From: Pseudomonadota bacterium
Lineage (GTDB): Bacteria; Pseudomonadota; Gammaproteobacteria; Steroidobacterales; JBCBZW01
Direction of reading: 5' to 3'
Length of the DNA: 64,000 nucleotides
NCBI GenBank assembly: GCA_039193195.1
Contig: JBCCWS010000002.1
Span: 62,001-126,000 of the forward strand
The notes under the pieces were generated by a model. That model did no database searches, had not been told where the DNA came from, and was given only the letters and a program-made list of their open reading frames with translations. This document shows, piece after piece, positions 54,770 to 63,310 of this stretch; within the stretch, counting starts at the first letter, position 1, and each line of letters opens with the position of its first letter. The position numbers and the translations under genes are program-made.

Positions 54770-57700
54770 ATGCCGCAGGAACCAACGCTTCGACCAAGCT
54801 TGATCGTATACACAGCCTACTTTACGAGGGCCTCCCGCCCGCGCGCCGTCAAGCTTGGTACTGCCCTTTACGGGGCACTCACGCGGCCGCTTGGCGATCG
54901 CCTGGCTTTTGGGGCCGGCGTTCCTATTCGTCCTGGCGTCAATGGGCAAGCCATCGATACGGACGCGAGTGAAGATGCGGTAATCGTCTGCCCAATAGAT
55001 GCGCGAACCACCACTAGCCCCAAAGCACGGCAGCGGGCCATCGAGCTGATCAACAGCTGGAACAAGGCGCTGGGGCCCGGGCGCGTGATCCCGGTCATCC
55101 TAGATCGGGCGGCGCGCGCGTTGGAGCCGAAACTACAGGCACCGGTGCTCAGTGGCTTGTTCGCTCCAGAGAATCCAGAGGAAGCAATCGTTGATGCGGT
55201 CATCGCCGCTATCGCGAGGGTGCTCAGCAAGGCCAGCGCAAACCCGCGAATCTTCATCTCTCACGCAAAAATCGATTTGCCATTCATTGATGAGCTGATC
55301 AACGGTGTCCGCAGCTACATACACAACACGACCCTCAGCAGCTTCTGGGACGTCAGCGAGCTCTACCCAGGACATCCGCTGAAGGAGCAGCTCTGGAGCG
55401 CCTTGGATCAGGACTCCCTATTCCTGTCCGTGCGCAGTGACAACTACAGCGATAGGGGCTGGTGCCTGGAGGAGCTGCGCCGGGCGAAGAGCGAGCGTAT
55501 CGCTTGCTTGACTGTTCTCGCCCTCGAGGACGGCGAGTGCCGCAGCTCCAGCTACGGCGGCAACACGCCGACGATGGTGTGGCGAGCGGGCCGCGCCCGC
55601 GATGTAGTGGCTCGAGGACTCAGTGAGTGGATCAAGGCGCGCATGTTCGAGCGTGAGGCCGAGCGCATCGGTAAGCTCGCAGATCTTCCTCAACTCGTCT
55701 CGATTCCGAGAACTCCAGAGCTACTCGACCTTGCAAGCGATCGGGTTCGCTCGGCGTCAACGCGGCTGATTCTGCATCCTGATCCAGAGCTACCACGACC
55801 GGAACGCAGCGTGTTGAGCGCCGCGGACCGACGACTTGCATTGCTAACGCCCACGACCGCGTATCGCCGCTTGGACTTCGCATCTGGCAAGCGGACGGAA
55901 GATGAACAGCTCGTGGAGTCGCTCGCCAACTTAAACGTTGGCATGTCCCTGTCCGATAACCCTGATACGGATAATCGCGACGGTGTGATTCAAGAGCACA
56001 TGCACGACGCCATCACCTACACCGCGCGTTGCCTTCTCTCCGCTGGTGCCTCTATAGGCTACGGTGGCGATTTCCGTAGGCTCGGTTTCACCGAGCAGCT
56101 GGTCCAGCTGACACACGCATACGCGCAGAACGCGCCGACGCCGGTGAAGTGGCTGAACAGCTATCTGGCGTCGAACACATCGATCGAGGAAGCAGATCCG
56201 GACTGGGCGTTCGACGCCCACAGCGTCGCTGACGATGACAAGCGCTCCAATCCCCTGCCGTGGCCGCAGGCGACCGGAGATGAGCAAGTGCCGCCGGCCC
56301 TCTACTACTCAGAGATGCGGGCCTTCATGGCGCGGCAGCTCGACGCCGCCGTGATGATCGGTGGCGCGCCGGCCCCGCGTCTAAGTAACCGGGAGGCGGG
56401 GTACGGAGGCTTGTATCCCGGCATCGTCGAGGAGGCGTGGCAAATGCTGCTGCTCAAGAAACCCGTATACGCGGTGGGCGGATTCGGCGGGGCCGCGAGC
56501 ATGCTCGCCCAGGTAATGGCTGGAGAGAACTGTCCCAAGGAGCTGCAAGCGGCCTTCTGGACCGATCGATCGCAGTACTTCGCCAAACGCAGCAGAGCTA
56601 TTTCTTGCAGTCCTTACCTTAGGTCGTTAGGGCTTCCAGCGAGCATGGAGGAACTGGCGGAGAGAATCCGTGAGTTGACCAAGCGTTACCGGAAGCCAGA
56701 GGTTGGCGTGTATGCACCAAACGGACTATCACCGAGCGAGAACAACCGACTGCGCTACAGCACAGATCCAGCGGAGATCGCCAGCCTAATCATGCGTGGG
56801 CTTCTGCGCGTGGAGACAAAGGAGACCCGAGGAAAGCTCAAGGTGGAGCTGGTCCGTGGTGATGTGCTCAGGGCCGACGACGTGGACGCCATCTCCGTCC
56901 CAATTGCCGAGGGCGTGCCTACCAGAGGCGTAGCGGGAAGAATCGACGAGGCCCTGGACTACCGGATCAGCACTTGGGCAGATCCGTACCAAACGGTCAT
57001 CGGGGCCGCTAACGCGAACATTGCCGCCGAGTGGGTGCACATCGCACGTCTAGTGCCCAAAGCGCAGCCGCGAGACGGCGCTCTCGTGTTCGACGTGGGC
57101 GCAGCCGCACGGGATGCGGTTCAACGCGCGAAGCGCTTTAAGTTCCGTCGCATGGCGACGGTCGCCTACGGAGGCACCCTGGAGAGTCACTCGGTACAGG
57201 TGATCGACGAGATGCTGCGCGCGTTCGTCCGGCTTCGCGATACGACGACCGTCGTCTGGTATGAAGCGGACGCCATTCGCTACAAACAGATTCACGCTCA
57301 TCTCGAAGCGAAGTGGGCTGGCGATGTTCACCTGACGAGTCGCGAAGGCGAGGCGCTGGATGATCGAGGAGGGGAGAGTTCGCGCAGCCGCGCCACCTAC
57401 CTGATAGCGAATCTCTCTGAAGATAACCGAGAGCTGAGTACGGTGTTGGTGCCGCCCGCAGGTACGTCTGCCTGTCGCGGCCATCAGCGCGCCGTCACCC
57501 CCGAGGAGATAGCGCGATTGATTGTCGGTGGCGGCAAAGTTGGGCGTTCCGTGCCCTCCGTGGAGGCCGTTGGCGAGTACGGGGACCGGGTGGCGGATCT
57601 GCTCTTGGGCACTAGCAGATCAGAGCTCGCCGCCATCCTGGAAGGTCAGCCGCTACACGTGGTGCACAACCCCGAAGCGTCGAAGATCCCCTTCGAGACG

Positions 57701-58474
57701 CTGCGCTTCAATGACGGGGCGGGAGTGGCCACGGAGGTTGGACTCACGCGCCGTTTGGTGATCGAAGGCGCTCGAGGGCGTCAGATCATCGCTACCCCAC
57801 CGATGCCCGGTGTCACCGAAGTGCTCGTGATCGTAGACCCGACTGAGGACCTGCCCGGTGCAGAACAGGAGGGGCTTACCGTCAAGGAGGCTCTGGAAGA
57901 GCGCGTCGGGATCGAGGTCGTCACGCTCAAAGGCGCGCAAGCGACTAGGGACGCCGTGCTCCAGGAACTCGGGTCAGCGCAAATTCTCCACTACTGCGGC
58001 CACGCGTATTTCGATGGCGAAGGGGCGGGCAACAGCGGCTTAAGGTTGGCGGGAGGCACAACGCTACAGGTCGCAGACCTGCTGAGGCTTACGCACCTGC
58101 CGCGCTTGGCGGTGATCAACGGCTGCGAAAGCGCCCGCGTTCGCGGCGGGGACGGCACCGAGGGCAACGGCTCGGCAGAGGAGGAGGAAGATCTGGCAAA
58201 GCGTGCGGAGGCATTCGCTGAGTTCTTTATGCGATCAGGGATCGAGGCATATCTTGGCACCTACTGGTTCGTGAGTGACCTCGCCGCGCGCACCTTCGCC
58301 GAGAAGTTCTACGAGCGCCTTCTGGAAGGCGAGTCCGTGGCAGAGGCCGTGCGGGTAGGAAGGGGTGCAATGCCAAAGGAACGCGCAGCTCATTGGGCCA
58401 ACTACCTGCTTTACGGCGAGGGGAATTTTGCGCTGTTTCCTCGTGGACTCGCTCTAAGACGGTCAACAGAGTGA
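54770..58474 (+). CDS. TIR-SLOG-macro-like-CHAT fusion protein
   Basis: 1234 residues, no membrane segment. Residues 1-155 form an alpha/beta domain, possibly a degenerate TIR (VIVCPIDAR, GRVIPVILD). A TIR domain follows at about 158-290 (PRIFISHAKIDLPFIDELIN, FWDVSELYPGHPLKEQLWSA, SDRGWCLEELRRAK) with the catalytic Glu at 235. Residues about 353-640 look SLOG/LOG-like: SAGASIGYGGDFRRLG, DAAVMIGGAP, GGLYPGIVEEAWQML and YAVGGFGGAASM. Residues about 690-850 look macro- or M17-N-like. A CHAT protease (about 950-1230) has catalytic His1078 (LHYCGHAY) and Cys1119 (VINGCESA). TIRs cleave NAD, SLOGs bind the product and CHAT is caspase-like, so a single-chain abortive defence protein is inferred. 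Domain order is visible; SLOG and macro calls are from motifs only. Flanked by AT-rich DNA. Confidence 0.8.
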   Translation: MPQEPTLRPSLIVYTAYFTRASRPRAVKLGTALYGALTRPLGDRLAFGAGVPIRPGVNGQAIDTDASEDAVIVCPIDARTTTSPKARQRAIELINSWNKALGPGRVIPVILDRAARALEPKLQAPVLSGLFAPENPEEAIVDAVIAAIARVLSKASANPRIFISHAKIDLPFIDELINGVRSYIHNTTLSSFWDVSELYPGHPLKEQLWSALDQDSLFLSVRSDNYSDRGWCLEELRRAKSERIACLTVLALEDGECRSSSYGGNTPTMVWRAGRARDVVARGLSEWIKARMFEREAERIGKLADLPQLVSIPRTPELLDLASDRVRSASTRLILHPDPELPRPERSVLSAADRRLALLTPTTAYRRLDFASGKRTEDEQLVESLANLNVGMSLSDNPDTDNRDGVIQEHMHDAITYTARCLLSAGASIGYGGDFRRLGFTEQLVQLTHAYAQNAPTPVKWLNSYLASNTSIEEADPDWAFDAHSVADDDKRSNPLPWPQATGDEQVPPALYYSEMRAFMARQLDAAVMIGGAPAPRLSNREAGYGGLYPGIVEEAWQMLLLKKPVYAVGGFGGAASMLAQVMAGENCPKELQAAFWTDRSQYFAKRSRAISCSPYLRSLGLPASMEELAERIRELTKRYRKPEVGVYAPNGLSPSENNRLRYSTDPAEIASLIMRGLLRVETKETRGKLKVELVRGDVLRADDVDAISVPIAEGVPTRGVAGRIDEALDYRISTWADPYQTVIGAANANIAAEWVHIARLVPKAQPRDGALVFDVGAAARDAVQRAKRFKFRRMATVAYGGTLESHSVQVIDEMLRAFVRLRDTTTVVWYEADAIRYKQIHAHLEAKWAGDVHLTSREGEALDDRGGESSRSRATYLIANLSEDNRELSTVLVPPAGTSACRGHQRAVTPEEIARLIVGGGKVGRSVPSVEAVGEYGDRVADLLLGTSRSELAAILEGQPLHVVHNPEASKIPFETLRFNDGAGVATEVGLTRRLVIEGARGRQIIATPPMPGVTEVLVIVDPTEDLPGAEQEGLTVKEALEERVGIEVVTLKGAQATRDAVLQELGSAQILHYCGHAYFDGEGAGNSGLRLAGGTTLQVADLLRLTHLPRLAVINGCESARVRGGDGTEGNGSAEEEEDLAKRAEAFAEFFMRSGIEAYLGTYWFVSDLAARTFAEKFYERLLEGESVAEAVRVGRGAMPKERAAHWANYLLYGEGNFALFPRGLALRRSTE

Positions 58475-58605
58475 GCGAGGTGTTTCCACTTAAATTCATA
58501 ATTTGCATAACTTATTAGAAAAATATATGCTCTAAATTTTATAAACTAGTAATTGAAAACTACTAAATCATCACCAACTACCTGAGTCCGCCTTGCCTCT
58601 AGAGC
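58475..58605. other. AT-rich spacer after the TIR-SLOG-CHAT gene
   Basis: About 130 bases unusually rich in A and T (for example AATTCATAATTTGCATAACT) immediately after the stop. No gene or terminator hairpin seen. Together with the AT-rich region upstream it brackets the fusion gene. Confidence 0.45.
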
Positions 58606-58629
58606 TATCTAAGTGATATCACTTAGATA
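58606..58629. promoter_or_regulatory. Perfect 24-bp palindrome, candidate operator
   Basis: TATCTAAGTGAT followed by its exact reverse complement ATCACTTAGATA, centred between 58617 and 58618, 25 bases before the SPFH gene start at 58655. A perfect repeat of this length is unlikely by chance. The adjacent Arc-like ribbon-helix-helix gene encodes a plausible ligand. Confidence 0.55.
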
Positions 58630-58654
58630 TCGCTCAGCCGCTGGAGAAGCGCTC

Positions 58655-59599
58655 ATGTCCACAGAAAGAACCTACAACGCCGCCACCGGATGGCTGGCCC
58701 TGGTCATCTGCCCCGCCCTGTTTTTCAGCGGACTCACCCTCCTCATTCACGCCGCCGCCAACCCAGGCCTAAAGGTGTATGGGGTGCCCGCAGCGCTCGT
58801 GCTCATGGCGACAGGAGTGGCGGTCATCTTTGGCTTCGTCGCCATCGCCCCCAACGACGCCCGCGTCCTGCTGCTGTTCGGCCACTACAAGGGCTCGATC
58901 ACCGAGTCGGGCTTCTACTGGGTGAACCCCTTTTTCTCCAAGAAGCGCATCAGCCGCCGCGTGCGTAACTTCGAGACCGGCTCCATCACCACGCCCGAAA
59001 GAAAGAACGCCGAGGGCAAGGTCGTGCAGCAGAAGGCTCGCACCTCCGGCCGGCCGTCCAAGGTGAACGACCGCGACGGCAACCCGATCGAAATTTCCGC
59101 CGTGGTGGTCTGGAAGGTGGTAGACACCGCCGAGGCCTTGTTCGAGGTCGACGATTACGAGGACTTCGTTGCCGTGCAGAGCGAAGCCGCCCTGCGCAAC
59201 CTGGCCAGCCGCCACCCGTACGACAGCGAAGACCACGCCACCTCCCTGCGCGGCAGCACGCAGGAGATCTGCGCTGAGCTGCGTCAGGACATTCAGGACC
59301 GCTTGGAGACAGCAGGCGTCGAGGTGGTCGAGGCCCGCATCAGCCACCTGGCCTACGCGCCGGAGATCGCCGCCGCCATGCTTCAGCGCCAGCAGGCGCA
59401 AGCGGTGGTAGCCGCGCGCTCGCGGATCGTCGACGGCGCCGTGGGCATGGTGGAGATGGCACTGGAGCGTCTGGTGAAGGAGCAGATCGTAGATCTGGAC
59501 GATGAGAAGCGTGCTTCGATGGTCTCCAACCTGCTCGTCGTGCTATGTAGCGACCGGCACACGCAACCGGTGGTGAACGCCGGTTCGCTCTACAGCTGA
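58655..59599 (+). CDS. SPFH (stomatin/band 7) membrane protein
   Basis: 314 residues from ATG 58655 with GGAG upstream; a longer GTG start at 58613 would put the palindrome inside the gene. Two N-terminal membrane helices ([40 protein letters not shown]) precede the SPFH domain (about 60-270: [53 protein letters not shown]) and a short coiled C-terminus. SPFH proteins oligomerise in membrane microdomains and often scaffold proteases or stress systems. It is followed by an RHH gene. The role here is unknown. Confidence 0.9.
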   Translation: MSTERTYNAATGWLALVICPALFFSGLTLLIHAAANPGLKVYGVPAALVLMATGVAVIFGFVAIAPNDARVLLLFGHYKGSITESGFYWVNPFFSKKRISRRVRNFETGSITTPERKNAEGKVVQQKARTSGRPSKVNDRDGNPIEISAVVVWKVVDTAEALFEVDDYEDFVAVQSEAALRNLASRHPYDSEDHATSLRGSTQEICAELRQDIQDRLETAGVEVVEARISHLAYAPEIAAAMLQRQQAQAVVAARSRIVDGAVGMVEMALERLVKEQIVDLDDEKRASMVSNLLVVLCSDRHTQPVVNAGSLYS

Positions 59600-59653
59600 C
59601 CCGCCGATGGCACCTGAACTAACCGCGCCAGGCCCCGTCCCCACCGGGGGCGG

Positions 59654-59875
59654 ATGCACCCCGCGCCCCACGAGTTAAACCAAGCCGTGGCAAGAAGCTC
59701 CTTCCTCTTCCGCACGGACCCGCGCACGCTTGCCGCCCTGCGCCGCTGGGCCGATGACGACCTGCGCAGCATGAACGCGCAACTCGAGTTCATCGTCCGC
59801 CGCGCCCTAAAGGAAGCGGGCCGTCTGCCGGGACCGGACGCGCCTGCGAAAGACGACGGCGACCGGGAGCAGTAG
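59654..59875 (+). CDS. Arc-like ribbon-helix-helix protein
   Basis: 73 residues with the Arc/MetJ-type fold: strand SFLFRTDP, helix RTLAALRRWADDDLRSM, and the helix LEFIVRRALKEAGR. The C-terminus is acidic and disordered. It lies 54 bases after the SPFH gene, and such pairings recur in other bacteria as far as I recall. It may bind the palindrome upstream of the SPFH gene; this is inference. Confidence 0.8.
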   Translation: MHPAPHELNQAVARSSFLFRTDPRTLAALRRWADDDLRSMNAQLEFIVRRALKEAGRLPGPDAPAKDDGDREQ

Positions 59876-59918
59876 GGGCGACTGGGTGGCTGGGCGCCGT
59901 CGTGTACACTGCGGCGCC

Positions 59919-60146
59919 ATGACCACCCACGCCGACTCCCACGCGATCACCGTGCTCGCCAACGGCGACCCCGTGCGCCTGTCATCAGACGCGACGGTCG
60001 CAGATCTCGTTCAGGCCCTGCGCCTAGCGGGGCGGCGTTTCGCCCTAGAGCGCAACGGCGAGATCGTGCCCCGCTCGCAGCACGACCAGGCGCGCCTTCG
60101 AGACGGCGACCGGATAGAGATCGTGCACGCCGTGGGCGGCGGCTGA
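59919..60146 (+). CDS. thiS: Sulfur carrier ThiS
   Basis: 75 residues from ATG 59919, ubiquitin-like, ending in GGG so that the terminal diglycine can carry the thiocarboxylate needed for thiazole synthesis. Motifs are ATVADLVQAL, RFALERNGEIVPRSQ and RDGDRIEIVHAVGGG. The in-frame extension upstream is shorter than a domain and unsupported. It precedes thiG by 18 bases. No thiamine riboswitch was seen upstream. Confidence 0.93.
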   Translation: MTTHADSHAITVLANGDPVRLSSDATVADLVQALRLAGRRFALERNGEIVPRSQHDQARLRDGDRIEIVHAVGGG

Positions 60147-60164
60147 CCTGCGGCGGAGAGCCCC

Positions 60165-60974
60165 ATGAATGACACCCTTTCTTCCACGGCGGCGCACGCC
60201 GATCCCTTGACCATCGCCGGCACCCAGTACCGATCAAGACTGCTCACCGGTACGGGGAAGTACACGGACCTTACGCAGACGCGCGCTGCCACCCAGGCCG
60301 CCGGAGCGCAGATCGTCACGGTCGCGATCCGTCGCACAAACATCGGCCAGCACGCCGACGAACCCAGCCTCCTGGAAGCGCTGCCACCGGAGGAATTCAC
60401 GCTGCTGCCTAACACCGCCGGTTGCTACACGGCCAAAGATGCGGTACGCACCTGCCACCTGGCTCGCGAGCTGCTCGACGGCCACTCCCTGGTGAAGCTG
60501 GAGGTGCTCGGCGATGAGAGGACTCTATTCCCAGACGTACCGGCCACCTTGGAGGCCGCGGCTACGCTCGTGAAAGACGGCTTCGACGTCATGGTGTACA
60601 CCAACGACGACCCCATCATGGCCAAGCGCTTTGAGGAAATCGGCTGCGTCGCCGTCATGCCCTTGGCTGCGCCGATAGGCTCCGGCCTTGGCATCCAGAA
60701 CCCCTACAATATCCTCACCATCGTCGAGCAGGCGAAGGTGCCGGTGCTGGTGGACGCGGGGGTCGGCACCGCCTCTGATGCCGCCTTCGCCATGGAGCTT
60801 GGCTGCGACGGCGTGCTGATGAACACGGCCATTGCCGGCGCGCGCGACGCGGTGATGATGGCCCACGCGATGCGCCTCGGGGTCGAGGCCGGCCGCTTGG
60901 CTTTCCGCGCAGGGCGCATCCCGAAGAGACGATACGCTACCGCCTCATCGCCCATCGAAGGCATCTTCTTCTAA
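60165..60974 (+). CDS. thiG: Thiazole synthase ThiG
   Basis: 269 residues, cytoplasmic, forms the thiazole of thiamine from DXP, dehydroglycine and ThiS thiocarboxylate. Visible blocks are [26 protein letters not shown], the catalytic [16 protein letters not shown] (Schiff-base Lys), [17 protein letters not shown] and [20 protein letters not shown]. Coupled to thiS and followed by trmB, an arrangement common in gammaproteobacteria. Confidence 0.97.
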   Translation: MNDTLSSTAAHADPLTIAGTQYRSRLLTGTGKYTDLTQTRAATQAAGAQIVTVAIRRTNIGQHADEPSLLEALPPEEFTLLPNTAGCYTAKDAVRTCHLARELLDGHSLVKLEVLGDERTLFPDVPATLEAAATLVKDGFDVMVYTNDDPIMAKRFEEIGCVAVMPLAAPIGSGLGIQNPYNILTIVEQAKVPVLVDAGVGTASDAAFAMELGCDGVLMNTAIAGARDAVMMAHAMRLGVEAGRLAFRAGRIPKRRYATASSPIEGIFF

Positions 60975-60977
60975 GTC

Positions 60978-61691
60978 GTGACCGAACGGGAGGATGGCGG
61001 GGGCGCGGCGCCGGAGGATCGTCCGAGAGCCCGCGTGCGCAGCTTCGTCCGTCGTGACGGTCGCCTCACGCGCGCCCAGCGCGAGGCCCTCGAGCGTCTC
61101 TATCCCCACCTCGGGATTGCCCTCGACACCACGCCAATTGACCTAGGGGTTGCTTTTGGTCGGGAAGCGCCCTGCTGCATTGATATCGGCTTCGGCAATG
61201 GCGCCTCGCTGCTCTGGCATGCCGAGCGCTTCCCGGAACAGAATTTCCTCGGTGTCGAGGTGTACCCACCGGGCGTAGGCCGGGCCCTCAACAGCATCCA
61301 AGCACAGCGACTCACCAACGTGCGCATCGTGCAGCAAGACGCGGTCGAGGTGTTCGAGCACCGACTGGCGCCCGGCTCCATCGATCGGGTAATGCTGCTC
61401 TTCCCAGACCCATGGCCGAAGAAGCGCCATCACAAGCGGCGCATCGTGCAGCCCGCCTTTCTCGACTTGGTCGGCCGCGCCCTGCGCGCGAACGGCGTTC
61501 TGCACATGGCAACGGACTGGGCGCCCTACGGCGAGGCCATGGTCGAAGTCGCTGACGCCCATCCGGCCCTCAAGCGCATCGTCGCTGAGGACCAGCTGGC
61601 AGCCGCGACCACTCGGCCGCAGACACACTTCCAGCGTCGTGGTGAGCGTCTAGGCCACGATGTGGTAGATCTTGCCTATCGTCGCGTTTAG
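60978..61691 (+). CDS. trmB: tRNA (guanine-46-N7)-methyltransferase TrmB
   Basis: 237 residues from GTG 60978, 3 bases after thiG. SAM-binding CIDIGFGNGASLLWHAERFP and the TrmB signature LLFPDPWPKKRHHKRRIVQP are clear, and the C-terminal TxFxxRGE-like THFQRRGERLGH closes the substrate pocket. It methylates G46 of tRNAs. Converges on marC with overlapping stops. Confidence 0.97.
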   Translation: MTEREDGGGAAPEDRPRARVRSFVRRDGRLTRAQREALERLYPHLGIALDTTPIDLGVAFGREAPCCIDIGFGNGASLLWHAERFPEQNFLGVEVYPPGVGRALNSIQAQRLTNVRIVQQDAVEVFEHRLAPGSIDRVMLLFPDPWPKKRHHKRRIVQPAFLDLVGRALRANGVLHMATDWAPYGEAMVEVADAHPALKRIVAEDQLAAATTRPQTHFQRRGERLGHDVVDLAYRRV

Positions 61692-62464
61692 GTTTCTGGG
61701 TTCGATTTCGGGCCGGCCCCAGCGTCTGCCTCAGGCGCAACGCCCCCCGTCTCCGGCGCCGTAGTGGCCTGCACAGCCGGTTGCTCCGAGGTGGGAGCGC
61801 AAGTCGGCTGGATCTCGAGCGCCTCCACGGCTCGACGCGTAGTGATCACCGTATCGCGCACGCCGTCGATCACGAACTGCACCGCCAGCGCCACCAGCAC
61901 TACGCCGGCAAGGCGGCTGATCACGTTGGCCCCGGTCACACCGATCACCCGCTCCACGTGACGGGCGCCCAGCAGCAACAGCAAGGTGATGGTGAGCACC
62001 ACCAATACCACCAAGCCCAAGACCGCGATCGCCACCGGATCACCGTCCGTACTTGCGCCGAGGAGCACCAGGGTGGCCAAGGCACCGGGCCCCGCGATCA
62101 GGGGAAAGGCCAGCGGAAACACGGAGATGTCCTCCCGGTAGCGGGCCTCTTCCTGCTCGCGGACGGTGGCCGAGCGCAGCCCCGACTGGCGCGCAAACAC
62201 CATGTCCACGGACAGCAAAAAGAGCAGCAAGCCGCCGGCGATCTTGAACGCGTCCAAACTGATGCCGAGGGCCCGCAGTAGCAGATCGCCGCTGAATAGG
62301 AACAGGGCGAAGATCACCGCCGCCAGCGCCACCGATTTCACGGCCATGCGGCGTCGGAACACCGCGCCGCCGCCACGGGTGAGGGCCGCGAACACGGGCA
62401 CCAGTGAGATCGGTTCTACGACGACGAAAAACACGACGAAGGTTTTGACGAACGACTCGAACAT
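61688..62464 (-). CDS. MarC family integral membrane protein
   Basis: 258 residues, six hydrophobic segments, with the MarC pattern VVEPISLVPVFAALTRGG in the first helices, IAGGLLLFLLSVDMVFA, AFPLIAGPGALATLVLLGAS and GANVISRLAGVVLVALAVQF. The last 50 residues are an Ala/Pro/Thr-rich tail. The family is named for the multiple-antibiotic-resistance locus but has no proven transport activity. Confidence 0.93.
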   Translation of the reverse strand: MFESFVKTFVVFFVVVEPISLVPVFAALTRGGGAVFRRRMAVKSVALAAVIFALFLFSGDLLLRALGISLDAFKIAGGLLLFLLSVDMVFARQSGLRSATVREQEEARYREDISVFPLAFPLIAGPGALATLVLLGASTDGDPVAIAVLGLVVLVVLTITLLLLLGARHVERVIGVTGANVISRLAGVVLVALAVQFVIDGVRDTVITTRRAVEALEIQPTCAPTSEQPAVQATTAPETGGVAPEADAGAGPKSNPET

Positions 62465-62586
62465 GACAATCGCTATCTAAAGCCGGCGACAGATGCCGGA
62501 ACTCCACTTCCCTCGGGCGAGGAGGGGCGTATTATGGGGGCGAGTGGTGACGTCTGCGAGGCACTGCAACAAAAACGGGGTGCGTG

Positions 62587-62886
62587 ATGGCAAACCTAGT
62601 CGTTCCGAGTGTGGGAGGCTGGTACCGGCACACGGATGGCCGCGTGTTCGAAGTAGTCGCGTTCGACGAGCCCACGAGCACCATCGAGACCCAGCATTTC
62701 GATGGCACCGTCGAGGAGATAGACGTCGACGTCTGGGACGACCAGGAGCCGACCGAAATAGAACCGCCGGAGGACTACACCGGCTCCATGGATCTACAGA
62801 AGGAAGACTACGGCGTCGAATACGACGACTGTCCGCACGCCGTCTGGTTCGACCCGCTCGACTTCTTCGACGCTGGCGATCGCTGA
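62587..62886 (+). CDS. Small acidic conserved hypothetical protein
   Basis: 99 residues starting MANLVVPSVGGWYRHTDGRV, strongly acidic, with TIETQHFDGTVEEIDVDVWD, a central EPTEIEPPEDYTGSMD and a C-terminal HAVWFDPLDFF. It resembles a conserved short family of gammaproteobacteria, name unsure (DUF6763-like). ATG 62587 follows a GTG in frame. Likely cytoplasmic; function unknown. Confidence 0.75.
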   Translation: MANLVVPSVGGWYRHTDGRVFEVVAFDEPTSTIETQHFDGTVEEIDVDVWDDQEPTEIEPPEDYTGSMDLQKEDYGVEYDDCPHAVWFDPLDFFDAGDR

Positions 62887-62905
62887 TCCGCGAGGGCGCC
62901 AAGTC

Positions 62906-63268
62906 CTACCCCGCGCCAGCCGCCTGCGCTGGCGCAACTTCCACACGTCCGTCGTTAACGCGCACGGCCACAGGCTGCAGGCGCTGGCCGGGGCAGGGGC
63001 CAGCTACACACTCCCCGCTCAAGCGGTCGAAAACAGCGCCGTGAGAGGCGCAGATGAGATGCTGCTCATCGGCGGTCAGGAAGGCGTCGGGCGCCCAGTT
63101 CATCGGGTGACCCGCGTGGGGACATGCATTGCGGTAGGCTGCTAGCGCATCGCCTACACGCACCACGAAGCCCCAGTGGTCCCAATCCTCGTGGGTGAAC
63201 CCCCGCGTGCCTGGATCATCGAACTCTTCCAAGGGCGCGACGTCGACCCAAGCACTATCATCACTCAC
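62906..63268 (-). CDS. Rieske [2Fe-2S] protein
   Basis: 120 residues with both cluster motifs, CPHAGH and CASHG, spaced as in Rieske ferredoxins of oxygenase and nitrite-reductase-like type, and LSGECVAGPCPGQRLQPV after the second motif. No membrane anchor, so a soluble electron carrier or ferredoxin-like domain. It diverges from the permease gene over 42 bases. Confidence 0.92.
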   Translation of the reverse strand: MSDDSAWVDVAPLEEFDDPGTRGFTHEDWDHWGFVVRVGDALAAYRNACPHAGHPMNWAPDAFLTADEQHLICASHGAVFDRLSGECVAGPCPGQRLQPVAVRVNDGRVEVAPAQAAGAG

Positions 63269-63310
63269 CCATCCACTCCCGCAAGCTAGCGCGAAGCCAG
63301 TCCATGCAGC

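Noticed and set aside
59600-59653. GC-rich inverted repeat after the SPFH gene as terminator
   Set aside because: Stem only about 5-6 bp and overlapping the ribosome site of the next gene.
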